Below, in pieces: positions 44,751 through 57,225 of a stretch of DNA of 64,000 nt (within the stretch, counting starts at the first letter, position 1; each line of letters opens with the position of its first letter). Made by a program: the position numbers and the translations under genes. The notes below the pieces were generated by a model. That model was not told the DNA's origin. It saw only the letters and a list, made by a program, of their open reading frames with translations, and ran no database searches. Source of the stretch: Liriodendron chinense (lineage: Eukaryota > Streptophyta > Magnoliopsida > Magnoliales > Magnoliaceae); assembly GCA_003013855.2 (NCBI GenBank), contig ML058526.1, positions 2,480,001 through 2,544,000 on the forward strand. The letters run 5' to 3'.

Positions 44751-46589
44751 GTTTATTTTAAACCATGGGTATAGAGAAATGCACAGGAGTCCAGTGTTTA
44801 TTTATTTAAAGAATCCCAAGCCCGGAGATGCATGTTTCCATCTTAAATAGCCAGCAAAGTTCTTGTAGATAAACTTGCCAGGAAGAGGAAGTGAGACATT
44901 CTCAAATGATGGTTTCCTTTTTCTTTAGCTGATCTTTCCTCGTGAGGTCAAAGTTATTATGATTTTGGATAGATCAGGAATTTCTTATATTAGGGTATGA
45001 CGATGTACATTTTTTGTTTGTGGGTACGGTCAGGCATTCTCTTCAAAATCCTCTTTTGTTAGCCTCCCCTCCCTTTTGTTCATACCTATAATAATCTCTT
45101 CCATATCAATATATTAAAAGTGGTGTGCTCCCACCTTTTGCTAAGTATGTCACATGGTAGATCCACAATCATAAAATATGATGGATACACGAGGCAATAG
45201 CTATGATAAGTGTAATCCACACATGTAATCCTCATAAGCATGTGCAAGCCATTGGATTTAGGTATAGATAATGGGCCCATTATATATGAATGCACATTTT
45301 GTGATATCATCCATTGTTTTATATTGCGTGCACATTTTATCATAAATTGTAAATGTGTGGTGATGTGATATAACTTTGTCATAAACCAACATGTGGTTCT
45401 CGACCGGGTTGGGCTGGGGGCCATTAGGGAGAGAGTGGATGGGGGTGGGTTGTAGGTGGTTGGCTGCTGTACATGTTTGGTGGGCTGTTGGGGTTTTGGA
45501 GCTTGGGCTTGCTCGGTTGTTAGTCGTGTTTTTTTTTTTTTTTTCACTAAGGTTTAATTAGTTTGGTTAAAAAAAGGAATGTGGTTCACAATGTCCATTT
45601 TTTTATATTTTATATTTTTATTTTATAGAGAGGTGAAAGCACACCACCTGTAGCTTTGTTGAAAAGGAATTAAGCTATCAATCAGTAGAGTGGGCACCAA
45701 CAAAAAGATCTAGTCCTCTGACTCAAACTAACGCCACCATTTCCAAAAAAAAGAAAAAAAAAGACTGAATTTAATATAGAAATATGTCCAAAAACAAAAA
45801 AAGGCCACCATCTCTGAACTTCTACAAAAGAACAGTGGATTTAATATAGAAATAGATCCAGAGCCAACAAAGACCAAAATGACAAGACTAAAAACACAAA
45901 TGAGAGGAGCGCACACCACTGGACTCCATCTCACGGGCTTCTACTGAAGGAGGTCACTACTGAAGCAAAACATCCTTTCATGGAATTTGCAGCAGGAGAC
46001 TTCATAATGGTCTCTTCACATTCAGATTATGAATTATAAAATGATGCATTTCTATGGGCAAGGGGATGATTACTATGATTCTCCTAACGTTTTTCTGCAA
46101 TAGATGTTGGATGTAGCTATTGGCTATGGTGTGCTCCCACCTCTGTTAGAAAAAAAGCAAAAAATAAAGACGTAGCTATTGGCTTCGGCCATGTAGAATT
46201 AGATACGCTTGCAATAGTGAGAGTATGCCCACTAGTTCTTCACCGTAAGAATATAGACTAAATTTCAAATTGAGTTTTGATTGAGACAAGTGTCATATGA
46301 AGTATTTAAAAATTTGAATATAATCTATTGTGATTTTTTCAAGAGATTTAGGTGTTGGTAATTAGTCCTCGTAGGACAATCTTCTTCTCATTGTAGGAGG
46401 TGTTGTTTCCTGTCGAGTAAGAAACATGGTTGGGAATAGAGCTCCCTACAGATGTTATACAGAATTGTGTTAGCTGTGAAGGGTAAAAGCATTGACGCTA
46501 ATAAACTCCCACCAAAGATATCTGTGACAAGAATGCACATATACAACCTACATGGCTAGGTGGGAAATGTTGGTGTAATGTCCATGAAG
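44751..46589. other. Unassigned non-coding sequence
   Basis: No gene or complete transposon was seen. GGTGTGCTCCCACC occurs at about 45122 and 46128, and GCACACCACC at 45640, phrases also found at LINE 3' ends here. A T-run at 45530-45544 after a G-rich stretch may be the poly(A) end of a degraded minus-strand LINE. Confidence 0.35.
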
Positions 46590-46800
46590 GTATCTAAATT
46601 GAAACAGTCATGAGTTATAAAGATGTGACGGTGTTGAGTTTCTTGATAGTTGATTTATTCTTTCTCTAATTATCAATAAGGACAAAACAATGATGATTAC
46701 AGATTATTTGTTCTAGAAAACAAGTCCTTGGAACCTATCCTGTATATATCATCCAAAAAATCAACATTGCAAGAGTGTTACTAGAAGAATCAAACTGACA
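46590..46800. repeat. Third, diverged copy of part of block C
   Basis: AGTCATGAGTTATAAAGATG, AATAAGGACAAA and CCTTGGAACC, with GCAAGAGTGTTACTAG, follow the order of 12540-12720. Spacing is similar but there are many substitutions. This shows that block C contains a dispersed repeat and not a unique sequence. Confidence 0.6.
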
Positions 46801-47329
46801 ATTTCATTGAAGCATCAAACAGAGAGAGAGAGAGTGAGAGAAAGATCATCAAGTTAAATCCATTGGTAGAGATGTGTGGAGGGAGAGCGAGGGAAGAAGA
46901 GGTAAAAGAGTTGGATTGTCCAATACTCACCAACACTTAGCGAGTGGGATTGTCCAATCATGAAGACTTAGGCTAGGTTTTTTAGTCACTTGTCCCAAGA
47001 TGGAGATGAAAAAGCAAACCAATGGGAAGCCTGTTTTGAGGCAATCCGTCTAGGAATCCAGCAATTGAAGTTAATTGTCCAATCCCTGAGTTGGATAAGG
47101 GATTTTTTAAACCACAATTTCTATGTAATTAATTACAATAGTCAAGGATAGAACAATTGATAAAGGAGTGGTGTTCCGCGAGGAAGTGGAAGTCCCACTA
47201 CGCCCATCTTAGGTTCCCAGTTTGCTAGTTTGTTGGGCGTGGCATGTGCAGCATGTTAGATCAAAGCATGCATATCCACTCTAATGTATGGTGATCCCAA
47301 CATCAGGTAGATATGTGCTGTCAGGACTC
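46801..47329. other. Unassigned non-coding sequence
   Basis: Nothing recognised apart from a short AGAGAG run at about 46820. No ORF of interest. Confidence 0.35.
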
Positions 47330-47600
47330 TGTGTGGCCCACTTTAATGTATGTGTTTTATCAACACCGTCCATCCACTTTGCCACTTCATTTTAAGGAAT
47401 GAGCCCAAAATTGAAGCATATCCAAAGATCAAGTGGACCGAACGACTGGAAACGGCGGGGATTGAACGCCTACAAGGGGAAAATTCTTGGGGACCACAGA
47501 AGCTTGAGATCAAGCTGATATTTTTGTTTTCCCTTCATATAGGTCTATGCAACCTTATGAACAAGTTAGATGGCATATAATCATATGGACGACAATATAT
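47330..47600. repeat. Foldback element, left arm and centre
   Basis: GTGTGGCCCACTTTAATG, CACCGTCCATCCA, AAGTGGACCGAACG and TTTTCCCTTCAT follow the left-arm order of the family. It stops after the central GTTAGATGGCA with no right arm. Confidence 0.7.
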
Positions 47601-48066
47601 AGAGGAAACGTCCTTGTAAGCCCATCTAATAAGCACATGTAAGAAAATGTTGTGGTGCGCTAGAAAGTGGGCCCACTGATTAACATTCAGCCCAAACTAT
47701 CACTTTCTGAGATGGATAGGATTTCACTCAACAGGTTTCAGCATGGCCCACGTGCAGTTAATTAATCTAGGCCATTCGTCCAGTAGGGCACGCTACGATC
47801 CGGCCCAAGACCAAAAATCATGGTACGTAAACCACACACGTGTACGTTGTAGATGGAACATCTCACACCCTTGTGCCAGAGCTGGAACATTCATCAACTA
47901 GGGCATACAAGATTGGAAAACGAAGAGTAATCATATGCTTACCTCATAGGCATATATCGGAACGCTGAAGCAGCTCGCCCTTCGGCCCCACCACAAAATG
48001 ATCCTGAACGTCCATCTAAGAGGTCCCATAGTAAATGGAGAACACAAAGAGACGTTTCACTGATCC
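47601..48066. other. Low-repeat intergenic sequence
   Basis: No transposon similarity was seen here and CpG-containing words are fairly frequent. It lies next to the candidate ORF at 48067-48354 and is one of the few places where single-copy host sequence might survive. Confidence 0.3.
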
Positions 48067-48354
48067 TCACCGTCCATATGAAGGTGTAAGAAACTGCTTC
48101 ACTAGACCGTGAGATAGCTGACGAGTGTGAGTCTGTACACGTAGCTCATCAACGGTGGAGATTGTTGATGAATACGTGGGGGATGTAGAAGCGGTGAGCA
48201 ATTTCTTCAACAAAAAAAAATGGGTTAATTTCTCATCCTCTTCCGACATTGATTGAGGTGAGATTCCTGCGGTAGAAAAAGGAGGGAAGTAGGAAGCCGA
48301 CAAAATAGTACGGTCTCCTCCACTCATGCTTATCTTCAGATTTTTAAGCGCCAA
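48067..48354 (-). CDS. Hypothetical small ORF, 95 aa
   Basis: The minus-strand frame is Ser/Thr-rich (SASYFPPFSTAGISPQSM near the N-terminal third, then TASTSPTYSSTIST). No membrane segment or known motif is visible. A related peptide is encoded at 199-283, so this part has been duplicated somewhere in the genome's history. It could be a first exon, a pseudogene or chance. Confidence 0.2.
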   Translation of the reverse strand: MALKNLKISMSGGDRTILSASYFPPFSTAGISPQSMSEEDEKLTHFFLLKKLLTASTSPTYSSTISTVDELRVQTHTRQLSHGLVKQFLTPSYGR

Positions 48355-48397
48355 AAGAGGCTGTAGCCAATGGTCATCATCAGACCCGTAAGCGCGT

Positions 48398-48936
48398 GGG
48401 AGCGAATCAGGTGTTACCCGGGGAACAGCATAGTGGGTGTTAACCTAACCGTGTGGGGCCATTTTGATGTATTTTTTTAAATATCCACGCCGTTCATCTG
48501 TTTTTCATCTCATTTTAGGACGTTACAAAAAATCCTAAGAAGATCCAAATCTAAGGTGGACCATACCACTAGAAACAGTGATGAATGACCATTGTAAGAT
48601 TTTTGTGGGCCACAAAATTTTTGGACTAATATGATATTTATAATTCCCCTTAATCCAGATATTATTGACATTAACAACAGGTTGGATTTCAAATGAACAT
48701 TAATAAAACCTTAGGATGGGCTCTTTGTAATTTTTAATGGCGAAGCACTAATCGATACTGTTTTCAATGGTATGGTCCACCTGAGATTCGGATCTGCATG
48801 ATTTTTATCATACCATCCCAATTTTGGCTGTAGAAACGGATGGACGGAGTGGATATAGAAATTATTACCCACGTGGGCCACAAGGAAGGGGTAACACCCA
48901 CTATGTTGTTCCCGGTGTAACACCTAATTTGCTCCC
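48398..48936. mobile_element. Foldback Mutator-like MITE with 9-bp target duplication
   Basis: A 539-bp element. The left end GGGAGCGAATCAGGTGTTAC pairs with the right end GTAACACCTAATTTGCTCCC, and the pairing continues through ATAGTGGGTGTTA and the long arms. The flanks TAAGCGCGT (48389-48397) and TAGGTGCGT (48937-48945) match at 7 of 9, and both differences are transitions. Non-coding. Confidence 0.88.
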
Positions 48937-48959
48937 TAGGTGCGTAGGCCGGCCGTTGA

Positions 48960-49315
48960 GGTAGCGTACCAAACACGGTGCGGCCCTGACTGTGGGACCC
49001 ACCTTGATGTATATATTCGATCTATATGAACAGTGGTGATGACTATTAAAAGATTTTAGTAGGTGCAAAAGTTTAGGATCAGGCGGTTCTTTGTTTTTTC
49101 CCCTTCATCCAGGTCTCTATGACTTTCTCCACAAGTTAGATGGCAACGGAAGGTTTCGGTGGGCGTTACGGTGGGCCTTAGAAAATTTTTAATGGTGGGC
49201 ATTCAATTACCTCTTTTTCATGAGGTATAGTCAATCTAACTTTTTTTTATCTGCATTGGTTCTGGGCTAAGCCTAAACTAATAGGAAAAAAAGGATGAAT
49301 GGTTGCCCGTTGGCC
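48960..49315. repeat. Foldback element, rearranged copy
   Basis: GTGGGACCCACCTTGATG is followed directly by the end of the left arm, the centre (TTCATCCAGGTCTC) and an eroded right arm. Most of the left arm is deleted and no outer ends remain. Confidence 0.65.
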
Positions 49316-49455
49316 CACCCCAATGTCGTATGTAATCCAGCCCATCTATCAGTTCTGTCAGCTCTTTGTTTTTGTGAGAAGCCAAGAAATGGAGAAGATA
49401 AAGAACCGCGTGGGCCAACTAAAGGAAATTGGGATAAAAATGCAAGTATTGAAAC

Positions 49456-50200
49456 TTTTTTTTTTTCTCACAAGGAGGAATTTTATTCAATGATAAAGAT
49501 GTACACAAACATTAGGGCAGAGTCCCAAAAAAAATCCCCGGGACCCGCCTATCGTAAGGAGTCATAAGCAAAGCCAACCCTCACCCACCTAAGAGCCCCA
49601 AAACTAACGCAAAAGGTGCCGACTTCAACCTCACGAGTTTTGGGACCTAATTATCTCAATCCTAACATTGTCAAGGACTAGAGATCTCCAAATCATTCTG
49701 AGCAGGTCCACACGGCTGGTATAGACTCCATTAGGCCATCCCTCACTAGGTAGCCTAGCCAAGCCATCCGCTGCTGAATTTCCTTCATGGTAGTTATGAG
49801 CGAATTAAAGGTTGAGCAAGCAATACTTGTTGTTAATGGAACCTAATCTATACCAAATGCTTCCAGGATTTGGAGCTCGGGGGCTGGAAACCAGATCCGC
49901 AATAATTCTTGAATCAGTCTGAACATTAACATTGGAAAGACCTATGTTGGCTGAAATTTTCAAACCATCAATCATGGCCTGTGCTTCAGCAATCATGTTT
50001 GTAGCTCGGCCATAGGATTTGTTGAAAGCAAAAATCACTTGCCCTGTGTGATCCCTATATACTCCCCCCCTTCCGCTCTGGCCCGGTTGCCTCCAGATGA
50101 ACCGTCCACATTTAATTCGGTGCATCCTCGCATAAGTTTTTTCTATTTCACAACTTGCAACTTTCTATCTCTACATGAGTTGTTTCTCACAATTCAAGGG
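49456..50200 (-). pseudogene. 5'-truncated LINE with RNase H domain
   Basis: Begins with a T-run (49456-49466), the complement of a poly(A) tail. The minus-strand frame at 49805-50125 contains GGVYRDHTGQVIFAFN, EAQAMIDGLKISANIGLS and VQTDSRIIADLV, the central and later RNase H motifs. A frame change precedes them. The C-terminal end (HNYHEGNSAADGLA-like) is just left of 49800. Confidence 0.85.
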
Positions 50201-50204
50201 TATG

Positions 50205-50327
50205 CAGCGCCATGAAACCTTCTTGGGTTCGTCATGATGTTTATATGTCATCTAACCCATTCATAAACTGATTTCAACCGGAAGGAAAAGAAAACACAAA
50301 TATCAGCACAATCCAAAACTTCGTTAA
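50205..50327. repeat. Foldback element, left part, split by the large LTR element
   Basis: TCATGATGTTTATATGTCATC and AAAACACAAATATCAGCA are central foldback sequence. The family sequence breaks at AAAACTTCGTTAA and appears to resume after 58674. Confidence 0.6.
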
Positions 50328-53300
50328 TGCCCCGAAATTTTGGTTCTTATGGACAACACGATGGGCTAAGTTTCCATATGTTAACTAAAATGTATTAGGG
50401 ATATATTTTCATACATTCATCTTTATTTCTCTCATTCATAGCATAATGACGGAATTCAAGATTCTTATTCGATGTTTTTCTACTATACGTTATCAACATA
50501 ATGTCCTTAAATCATACAAAATATATAATATTTCACTTTTCGTCTTCTTAGGAGACTTAATTCGATTTACATGAAAATAAATTTATTCTAAGAAAATGAA
50601 AACAATAAACATTATTAGTCTTCAAACCGATACAACTTCATCGTCCGTCATTAACCACCATGAAACTGTATACTCTTCAACCTGTAAGTCCGATTCGTCT
50701 AATGCATCGACACCTGCAACAAGCTGGTGGTGTTTTATAACACCGTCCCAGGAGGGAGTGACTTGCTCGCGATCAACTCAGTGAGGGTTACCCCCTAAGA
50801 TCAGCACAATAATATCCAAATATAAGCATACCCAACCAAAACATACATGAGAAAATCTTATTTAATGCAATGCATGATATGCATGCTCTGGCTAAGGCAC
50901 TTTGAATAAATGAGACGGGACTTTTTCCAACTCTTCTCACCAGCCGCTAGTCACCAGAGTCCATGATGAAATGGGTAATTCCACAACTTCATGTCAACAA
51001 ACCCAGCCAATGGAGGTGATGGCCACCCATCCCCCTACCACAAGTAAGCGCTCGCAGGGCTGACCCACCAAGTCGGGTCCAGTGAATGCATGCATGATTA
51101 GTTTCACCTTTAGTTAAGTAGTTTAACATCCAGCCAATTAAACGATGTTCATGACTAATGACCACTCCTTACCCCAATTAGTTTAAGGAAGCTCAAGGTC
51201 ACTATGGGGGGCTCGTCACCCAGTATAAGCCGACAGCTCAGGCTTAGTGTTCCATACCACCAACCCTGGCTCATAAAACTTCTCGTATTCATCAATCTCA
51301 TTCCTCAAAGGGTTCACCATAGGTAACATATCAAACAAGGATCCCTTGGCACGTATCCAACAATGCACACGGTAGTGCGAAACTTAACATCATCGCATTT
51401 ACGACCAACAACACATCTACGGTAATGCCAACACTTAATCCTCAACATCAAGGCATATCATTCAATAATAAATATGGTAATGCCAATTCTTACTACAACC
51501 AAGAAGGCATATTCATCCAAAAACATTCACATGGTAATGCCAACATAACAAGGCCTCATACGGGCTTCATCTCTTAACATCAAATAATTATATCAGTACG
51601 GGGTTAAGGGGCGTTCATTAACGTAACATTCATATACATAATTTTGAATGATACAACAAATCAATCATCATGTTTATCATGAGCATATAACGAACATAAA
51701 TAAAGCATAGTCTCCTCATAAGCATATACATCATCATGATTCCTTTTCCAAACACACAAGTATAAATCATGATTCCAATACATCAAAATTCATAGTACAC
51801 ATCAAGGAAATATTATACAAATCATAATTACATGAAGAGATTTCAACCAGCACAGTTTCAAGAAATCACACAACAAAATTCTAGTGTCTAAACATGTAAT
51901 GGACAAGAAACATGATATTATTGTAACTAGGCTTAAAGGAAATCATCACCTTCACCTTAGATGAAAATCCTATGTAGAATTGATGGGGAAGATCTTTACA
52001 TGAACCACGGCGAAACGAGGAAGGGTTGAAGATGACTATCTCTCTCTTAGATGGGTAGGGTTTGAAAATTAGGGTTAGGCTTGAGTTTTTTGGAAGGGAG
52101 AAGAAGTAGGGACGTGCGCGCCACTCCTTTACATGGCGTGGGCGTGCACACCTCCCAATCTCACTATGACACCATCAAAACATGATTAAGGAATGATTTT
52201 TAATGATTTCTAATCCGTTCACCATGTTAAGCACAAAGAATATAGTCAGAATATATAATTTTCATGGTGATCTGAAATCTAGATTGACCGATATTGAAAA
52301 ATAGCCTAGCGGGTGCCAAAACGAACTTGATCTCAATTAACGGTCCACGCTTGATGATCAGGGCTCAAATTTGGGAGACATATGTAGTCATGATAGGTAA
52401 ATGATTGTACAAAGTTTAGTGGCTGATTGATGGTTGGAATGACCTAGATCTGAAATTCTAACTTTTGGCAAAAAATGAAGGAGCTGGCTTGGTGGTTCCA
52501 TGGTGTAGGATTATAGATCGGGGTCCAAATTTTGTAAAGTCTCGTAGTCATAAGATGTTAAGATATATTCCAGATTTGAGTTGCGATTGACGATGAAAAG
52601 TGGCTTAATTGAAAGGTACAGATTTGAAAGGAGTTGGTACTCGGTTATTTCCTAAAACGATACAACTTCGCGCTTAAGAAAGATGCTTATTAAGGAGGGG
52701 TAGTCAAATCATACTATTGGTCCATGATATGGACGATCTAAGTCACTCACACGAATGAAAATATTTAGCTACAACTAACCATCCACTTTCCTTACTTGAT
52801 GGACATAAAAATCAAGGGTTAAGGTGCTGATTTGTTAATTAGGTCATTTATACTATGATCTAAAGGCTGAAATTTGACACGTGCAGTTCATTTATGATAG
52901 ATAGGCATGGTATAAAATTTCACATTAATCAGATCATGAGAACCATGTGAATTAGATATCAAGGGTCTACGTTAAGGTGAGTCATTCACATTTTTTTAGC
53001 ACTCAAGATTTCATATTTATGCTCATTGGATCATCACAAAAATTTCAGGATAAGAGTTTATCACTAAGATGATCAGTTTGGAATGGTTGCTTTCCCGACT
53101 AGCTTTCTCGATCAACGGCCACGGACGCTCCTAGGTTAAGATTTTCATGATCTAATGGCCATTTAAAAAATCTATCTTTATGGCATCGATACACACCTAA
53201 AACTATACCTACCTTCCGGATGGATTCAAAAATTACTTACCCGATTGATTAGAAACAGCGAATATGGGTAGGTCAAGGGCATTATCATAGTTATTTTTAA

Positions 53301-53503
53301 TCTAAAACGTTTGAGAAACCTAATGGTTTTAAAAGATTTTATGCATGATTCTAAGCATATCTTACAAAAGAATCTATATCGAATTAATCACGAATCATTA
53401 CTTATTCACAAAATAAATTAAAATTATCGTTAATCGGGGATTTTACACATAATATGTTATACTATACTTTCAAAGCCACCTAAGGAAAATCCGGGGCGTT
53501 ACA
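50328..53503 (-). repeat. 3' LTR of the large element, about 3.18 kb
   Basis: Runs from TGCCCCGAAATTTTGG to CGGGGCGTTACA. Compared with the other LTR it has extra sequence around 50700-50765 and a shorter CT run near 52040. A degenerate array with GGTAATGCCA lies at 51371-51545. Confidence 0.88.
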
Positions 53504-55436
53504 ATCCACCCCCCTTAAAAACAAACTTCGTCCCCGAAGTTTCCTAGCTGTCGATCATGGGCATTCTCCCTCTATTTTCCGCATCTCTAGCTATCCCGGT
53601 TCTATTTCGGGCAAGTTGTGATCAGTGCTATACCCCCCTTAAAATAAAGTTCCGTCCTTGAGGTTGATATCTTAGGTTCCTGCCTAGTATGCTTCTACTG
53701 CGCACTCTGATTCCTAGATAGTTCTCTTCACATCGTTGGGTCCTTTAAACTAATCAATCATCTAACATCTTGATATGCCTTGGTCTGTGAGTGCTATTAA
53801 AAATAAAAATAAACAAATATAAGAGGATGATTAGGTGATAAGTCAAGGATGTTTGATCGTTAATGGGACAATTGATCTGGAGTTTCAGGGAATAGATCTG
53901 AGCTTGATTAGGTCGACATGATTGAATGGTAAAGTGAAAGAGTAGAATAGATGAGTGTGTAACTAAGCGAATGAGATGTCCTCGATGCTCGTTGAATGGC
54001 TAAAGGTGCGACGCAAGATGAGATTAGGGACGCCATAATTTAACTCAAGTTAAGGTCTAGACAACCTAGTTTCTACGACCTACGGTTGTCTATACGTCTA
54101 CTTCACTCTAATCATCACAAAAGAAAAACATATATACATATACACATCGCAAGAAAATGCACAAATATCCCAAGCTAAGCCACATATACAGTTCATATAG
54201 TGTTGGCATCACGGGCGAACGGTTCAAGTAGATTTGGGTCCGATACTTAGATCTTCTACTCGAATTTGAGCATTGAGTTTATTAGTATCCATTCGAAATT
54301 CTGAGTGTCGACCCTCGGGATTTGAACTTGGATCAATTCGTTTACACAATGTATCAGGTACGGTTCCATCCTTCCGTGTGGTCGATTAGTCTAATCATTA
54401 TGGGGACTTCATGTATTCTTCCACAAAGCAAACATTAACAAAGTTCACTCAAAATAAAATACATCAATACAAAATACTACAACCTTACAAGGTTCTATTA
54501 TTTCCATCGCCAATCATATTAACGGTCTAAGTGAGGGTAGTAGGTGGCAATCTATATTTGTGTTATTTTACTTAAGGTAACCGAGTTGGGCAAAAAATTC
54601 TTAGGGACGTATAATAGGATATTAAGGAACACTTCTAAGGGTGTAGGCTTATGAAAACTACTCCTAATTAAGGGGTCCTTAGAGTTTCAAGGCCAAGGTA
54701 ACTAGGGTGGCGCCGAATCTGGAGTGCAGGACCTACAAGCACTTCTAGAATTCTTTCTCTCAAAACGGACATCGATTTTACCTACAATTTGGTAGGTAGG
54801 ATGTAGGTTAGGTATGGAACAATCCTAATTTTTCTCAGGTCAATATTCCTAAGATAACACACGTTTCAACCCTAATCAAGTCCGAAAAACGCAGTAGGTC
54901 ACCAGGGTTTTGTGCATAATTTACTCTACTGTTAGAATTTTCCTTATTTATCCTTCCATCAGATTGGTCTAAAATTTTACGAAGGTGCTAAAGAATGAGT
55001 TAGAAGTCTTTATAAAAATTTATCAAAATTTTCCAATTCTAGAAGTATGATTTCCAATGGTGGTACTGCTGCTGGGTCAGAAAGTCTAGCCTAACCGTGA
55101 AAATTTGAAATAAAATAACTAACCGTATAATTTGAGAGAGATAAATCACAAAATTCAGAGAATTTATAAACTAAATGTGGGGAATAGATGAGAGCCCCAA
55201 TATACAAACAAAAGTGATAATACTCTTCCCAAAAACTTATAATTTTCAGATTTCTACGTTTATCGTCTCCCTAATGATTCCAAAGGTAACCTAGATGTGG
55301 GTCCCTCTTTCATAACATTACATGCAACCATTCATAGACGTTCCTAGATTATTGTATTACTAGTTTCAGGGGCTTAAATCCTGGGGTGAATTCATTGTGC
55401 GATGGGTCGAGCTTCACGCCCAGAGGTCCTGTTTAC
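53504..55436 (-). other. Internal region of the large element, non-coding
   Basis: About 1.9 kb without a reading frame of note or any recognised gag/pol motif. Near the left edge CCACCCCCCTTAAAA is, on the minus strand, a purine/G-rich tract in the position of a polypurine tract, and a similar phrase recurs at 53631. Confidence 0.7.
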
Positions 55437-55448
55437 GGTCTGATACCA
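55437..55448 (-). promoter_or_regulatory. tRNA-iMet-type primer-binding site
   Basis: On the minus strand TGGTATCAGACC lies eight bases beyond the end of the right-hand LTR. It matches the common initiator-tRNA-Met primer site at its first ten bases. Confidence 0.8.
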
Positions 55449-55456
55449 ACTTATTT

Positions 55457-57179
55457 CGCCCCGAAATTTTGGCTCTCGTGGACAACACGATGGGCCGAGT
55501 TTCCAGGTGTTAACTAAAATGTATTACGATATATTTTCATACATTCATCTTTATTTTCCACATTCATGGCATTCATGGCATTCATAGCATAATGACGGAA
55601 TCCAAGATTCTTATTCGATGTTTTTCTACTCTACGCTATCAACATAATGTTCTTAAATCATATAAATATATAATATTTCATTTTCCATCTCCGTGGGAGA
55701 CTTAATTCGATTTACATGAAAATAAATTTATTCTAAGAAAATGAAAACAATAAACATTATTCGTCTTCAAACTGATACAACTTCATCGTCCATCATTGAC
55801 CACTATGAAACTGTATACTCTTCAACCTGTAAGTCCGGTTCGTCTGAGTTGCTCGTGATCAACTCAGTGAGGGTTATCCCCTAAGATTAGCACAATAATA
55901 TCCAAACATAAGCATACCCAACCAAAACATACATGAGAAAATCTTATTTAATGCAATGCATGATATGCATGTTCTGGCTAAGGCACCCTGACTAAATGAG
56001 ACGAGACTTATTCCAACTCTTCTCACCAGCCACTAGTCACCAAAGTCCACGATGAAGCGGGTAATTCCACAACTTCATGTCAACAAACCCAGCCAATGGA
56101 GGTGATGGCCACCCATCCCCCTACCACAAGCTAGCGCCGCAGCGCCCGCATGGCTGACCCACCAAGTCGGGTCCAATGAATGCATGCATGATTAGTTTCA
56201 CCTTTAGTTAAGTAGTTTAACATCCAGCCAATTAAACGATGTTCATGACTAATGACCACTCCTTACCCCAATTAGTTTAAGGAACCTCAAGGTCACTTTG
56301 GGGGGCTCGTCACCTAGCATAGGCCGCCAGCTTAGGCTTAGTGTCCCATACTACCAACCCTGGCTCATGAAACTTCTCATATTCATCAATCTCATTCCTC
56401 AAAGGGTCCACCATAGGTAACGTATTAAACAAGGATCCCTTGGCACGTATCCAACAATGCACACGGTAGTGCCAAACTCAACATCATGGCATTTACGACC
56501 AACAACACATCTACGGTAATGCCAACACTTAATCCTCAACATCAAGGCATATCATTCAATAATACATATGGTGATGCCAATTCTCACTACAACCAATAAG
56601 GCATATTCATCCAAAAACATTCACATGGTAATGCCAACATAACAAGGCCTCATACGAGCTTCATCTCTTAACATCAAATGGTTATATTAGTACGGGGTTA
56701 AAGGGCGTTCATTAACGTAACATTCATATAAAGAATTTTGAATCATACAACAAATCAATCATCATGTTTATCATGACCATATAACGAACATAAATAAAGC
56801 ATAGTCTCCACCTAAGCATATACATCATCATGGTTCCTTTTCCAAACACATAAGCATAAATCATGGTTCGCATACAACAAAATCCATAGAACACATCAAG
56901 GAATATCTTATAAATCATAATCACCTGAAGAGATTTTAACAAGCACGGTTTCAAGAAATCACACAACAAAATTCTAGTGTCTAAGCATGAATCGACAAGA
57001 ATCATGATATTATTGTAATTAGGCTTAAAGGAAATCCTCACCTTCACCTTGGATGAAAACCGTAGGTAGAATTAATGGGGAAGATCTTTACATGAATCAC
57101 GGTGAAATGAGGAAGGGTTGGAGATGACTACATGTGTTGACGAAGAAGGAAGGGAAAGAAGATGATCGACGAGCGGGCG

Positions 57180-57225
<46 letters not shown>

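Noticed and set aside
53504..53640. CCACCCCCCTTAAAAAC phrases as the start of a coding internal region
   Set aside because: No reading frame follows in either direction. It is better read as a polypurine tract on the minus strand.
56724..57047. 107-codon ORF on the minus strand
   Set aside because: It lies in the right LTR of the large element, and the counterpart in the left LTR (about 51620-51950) has no equally long ORF. Low-complexity Met/Tyr-rich product.
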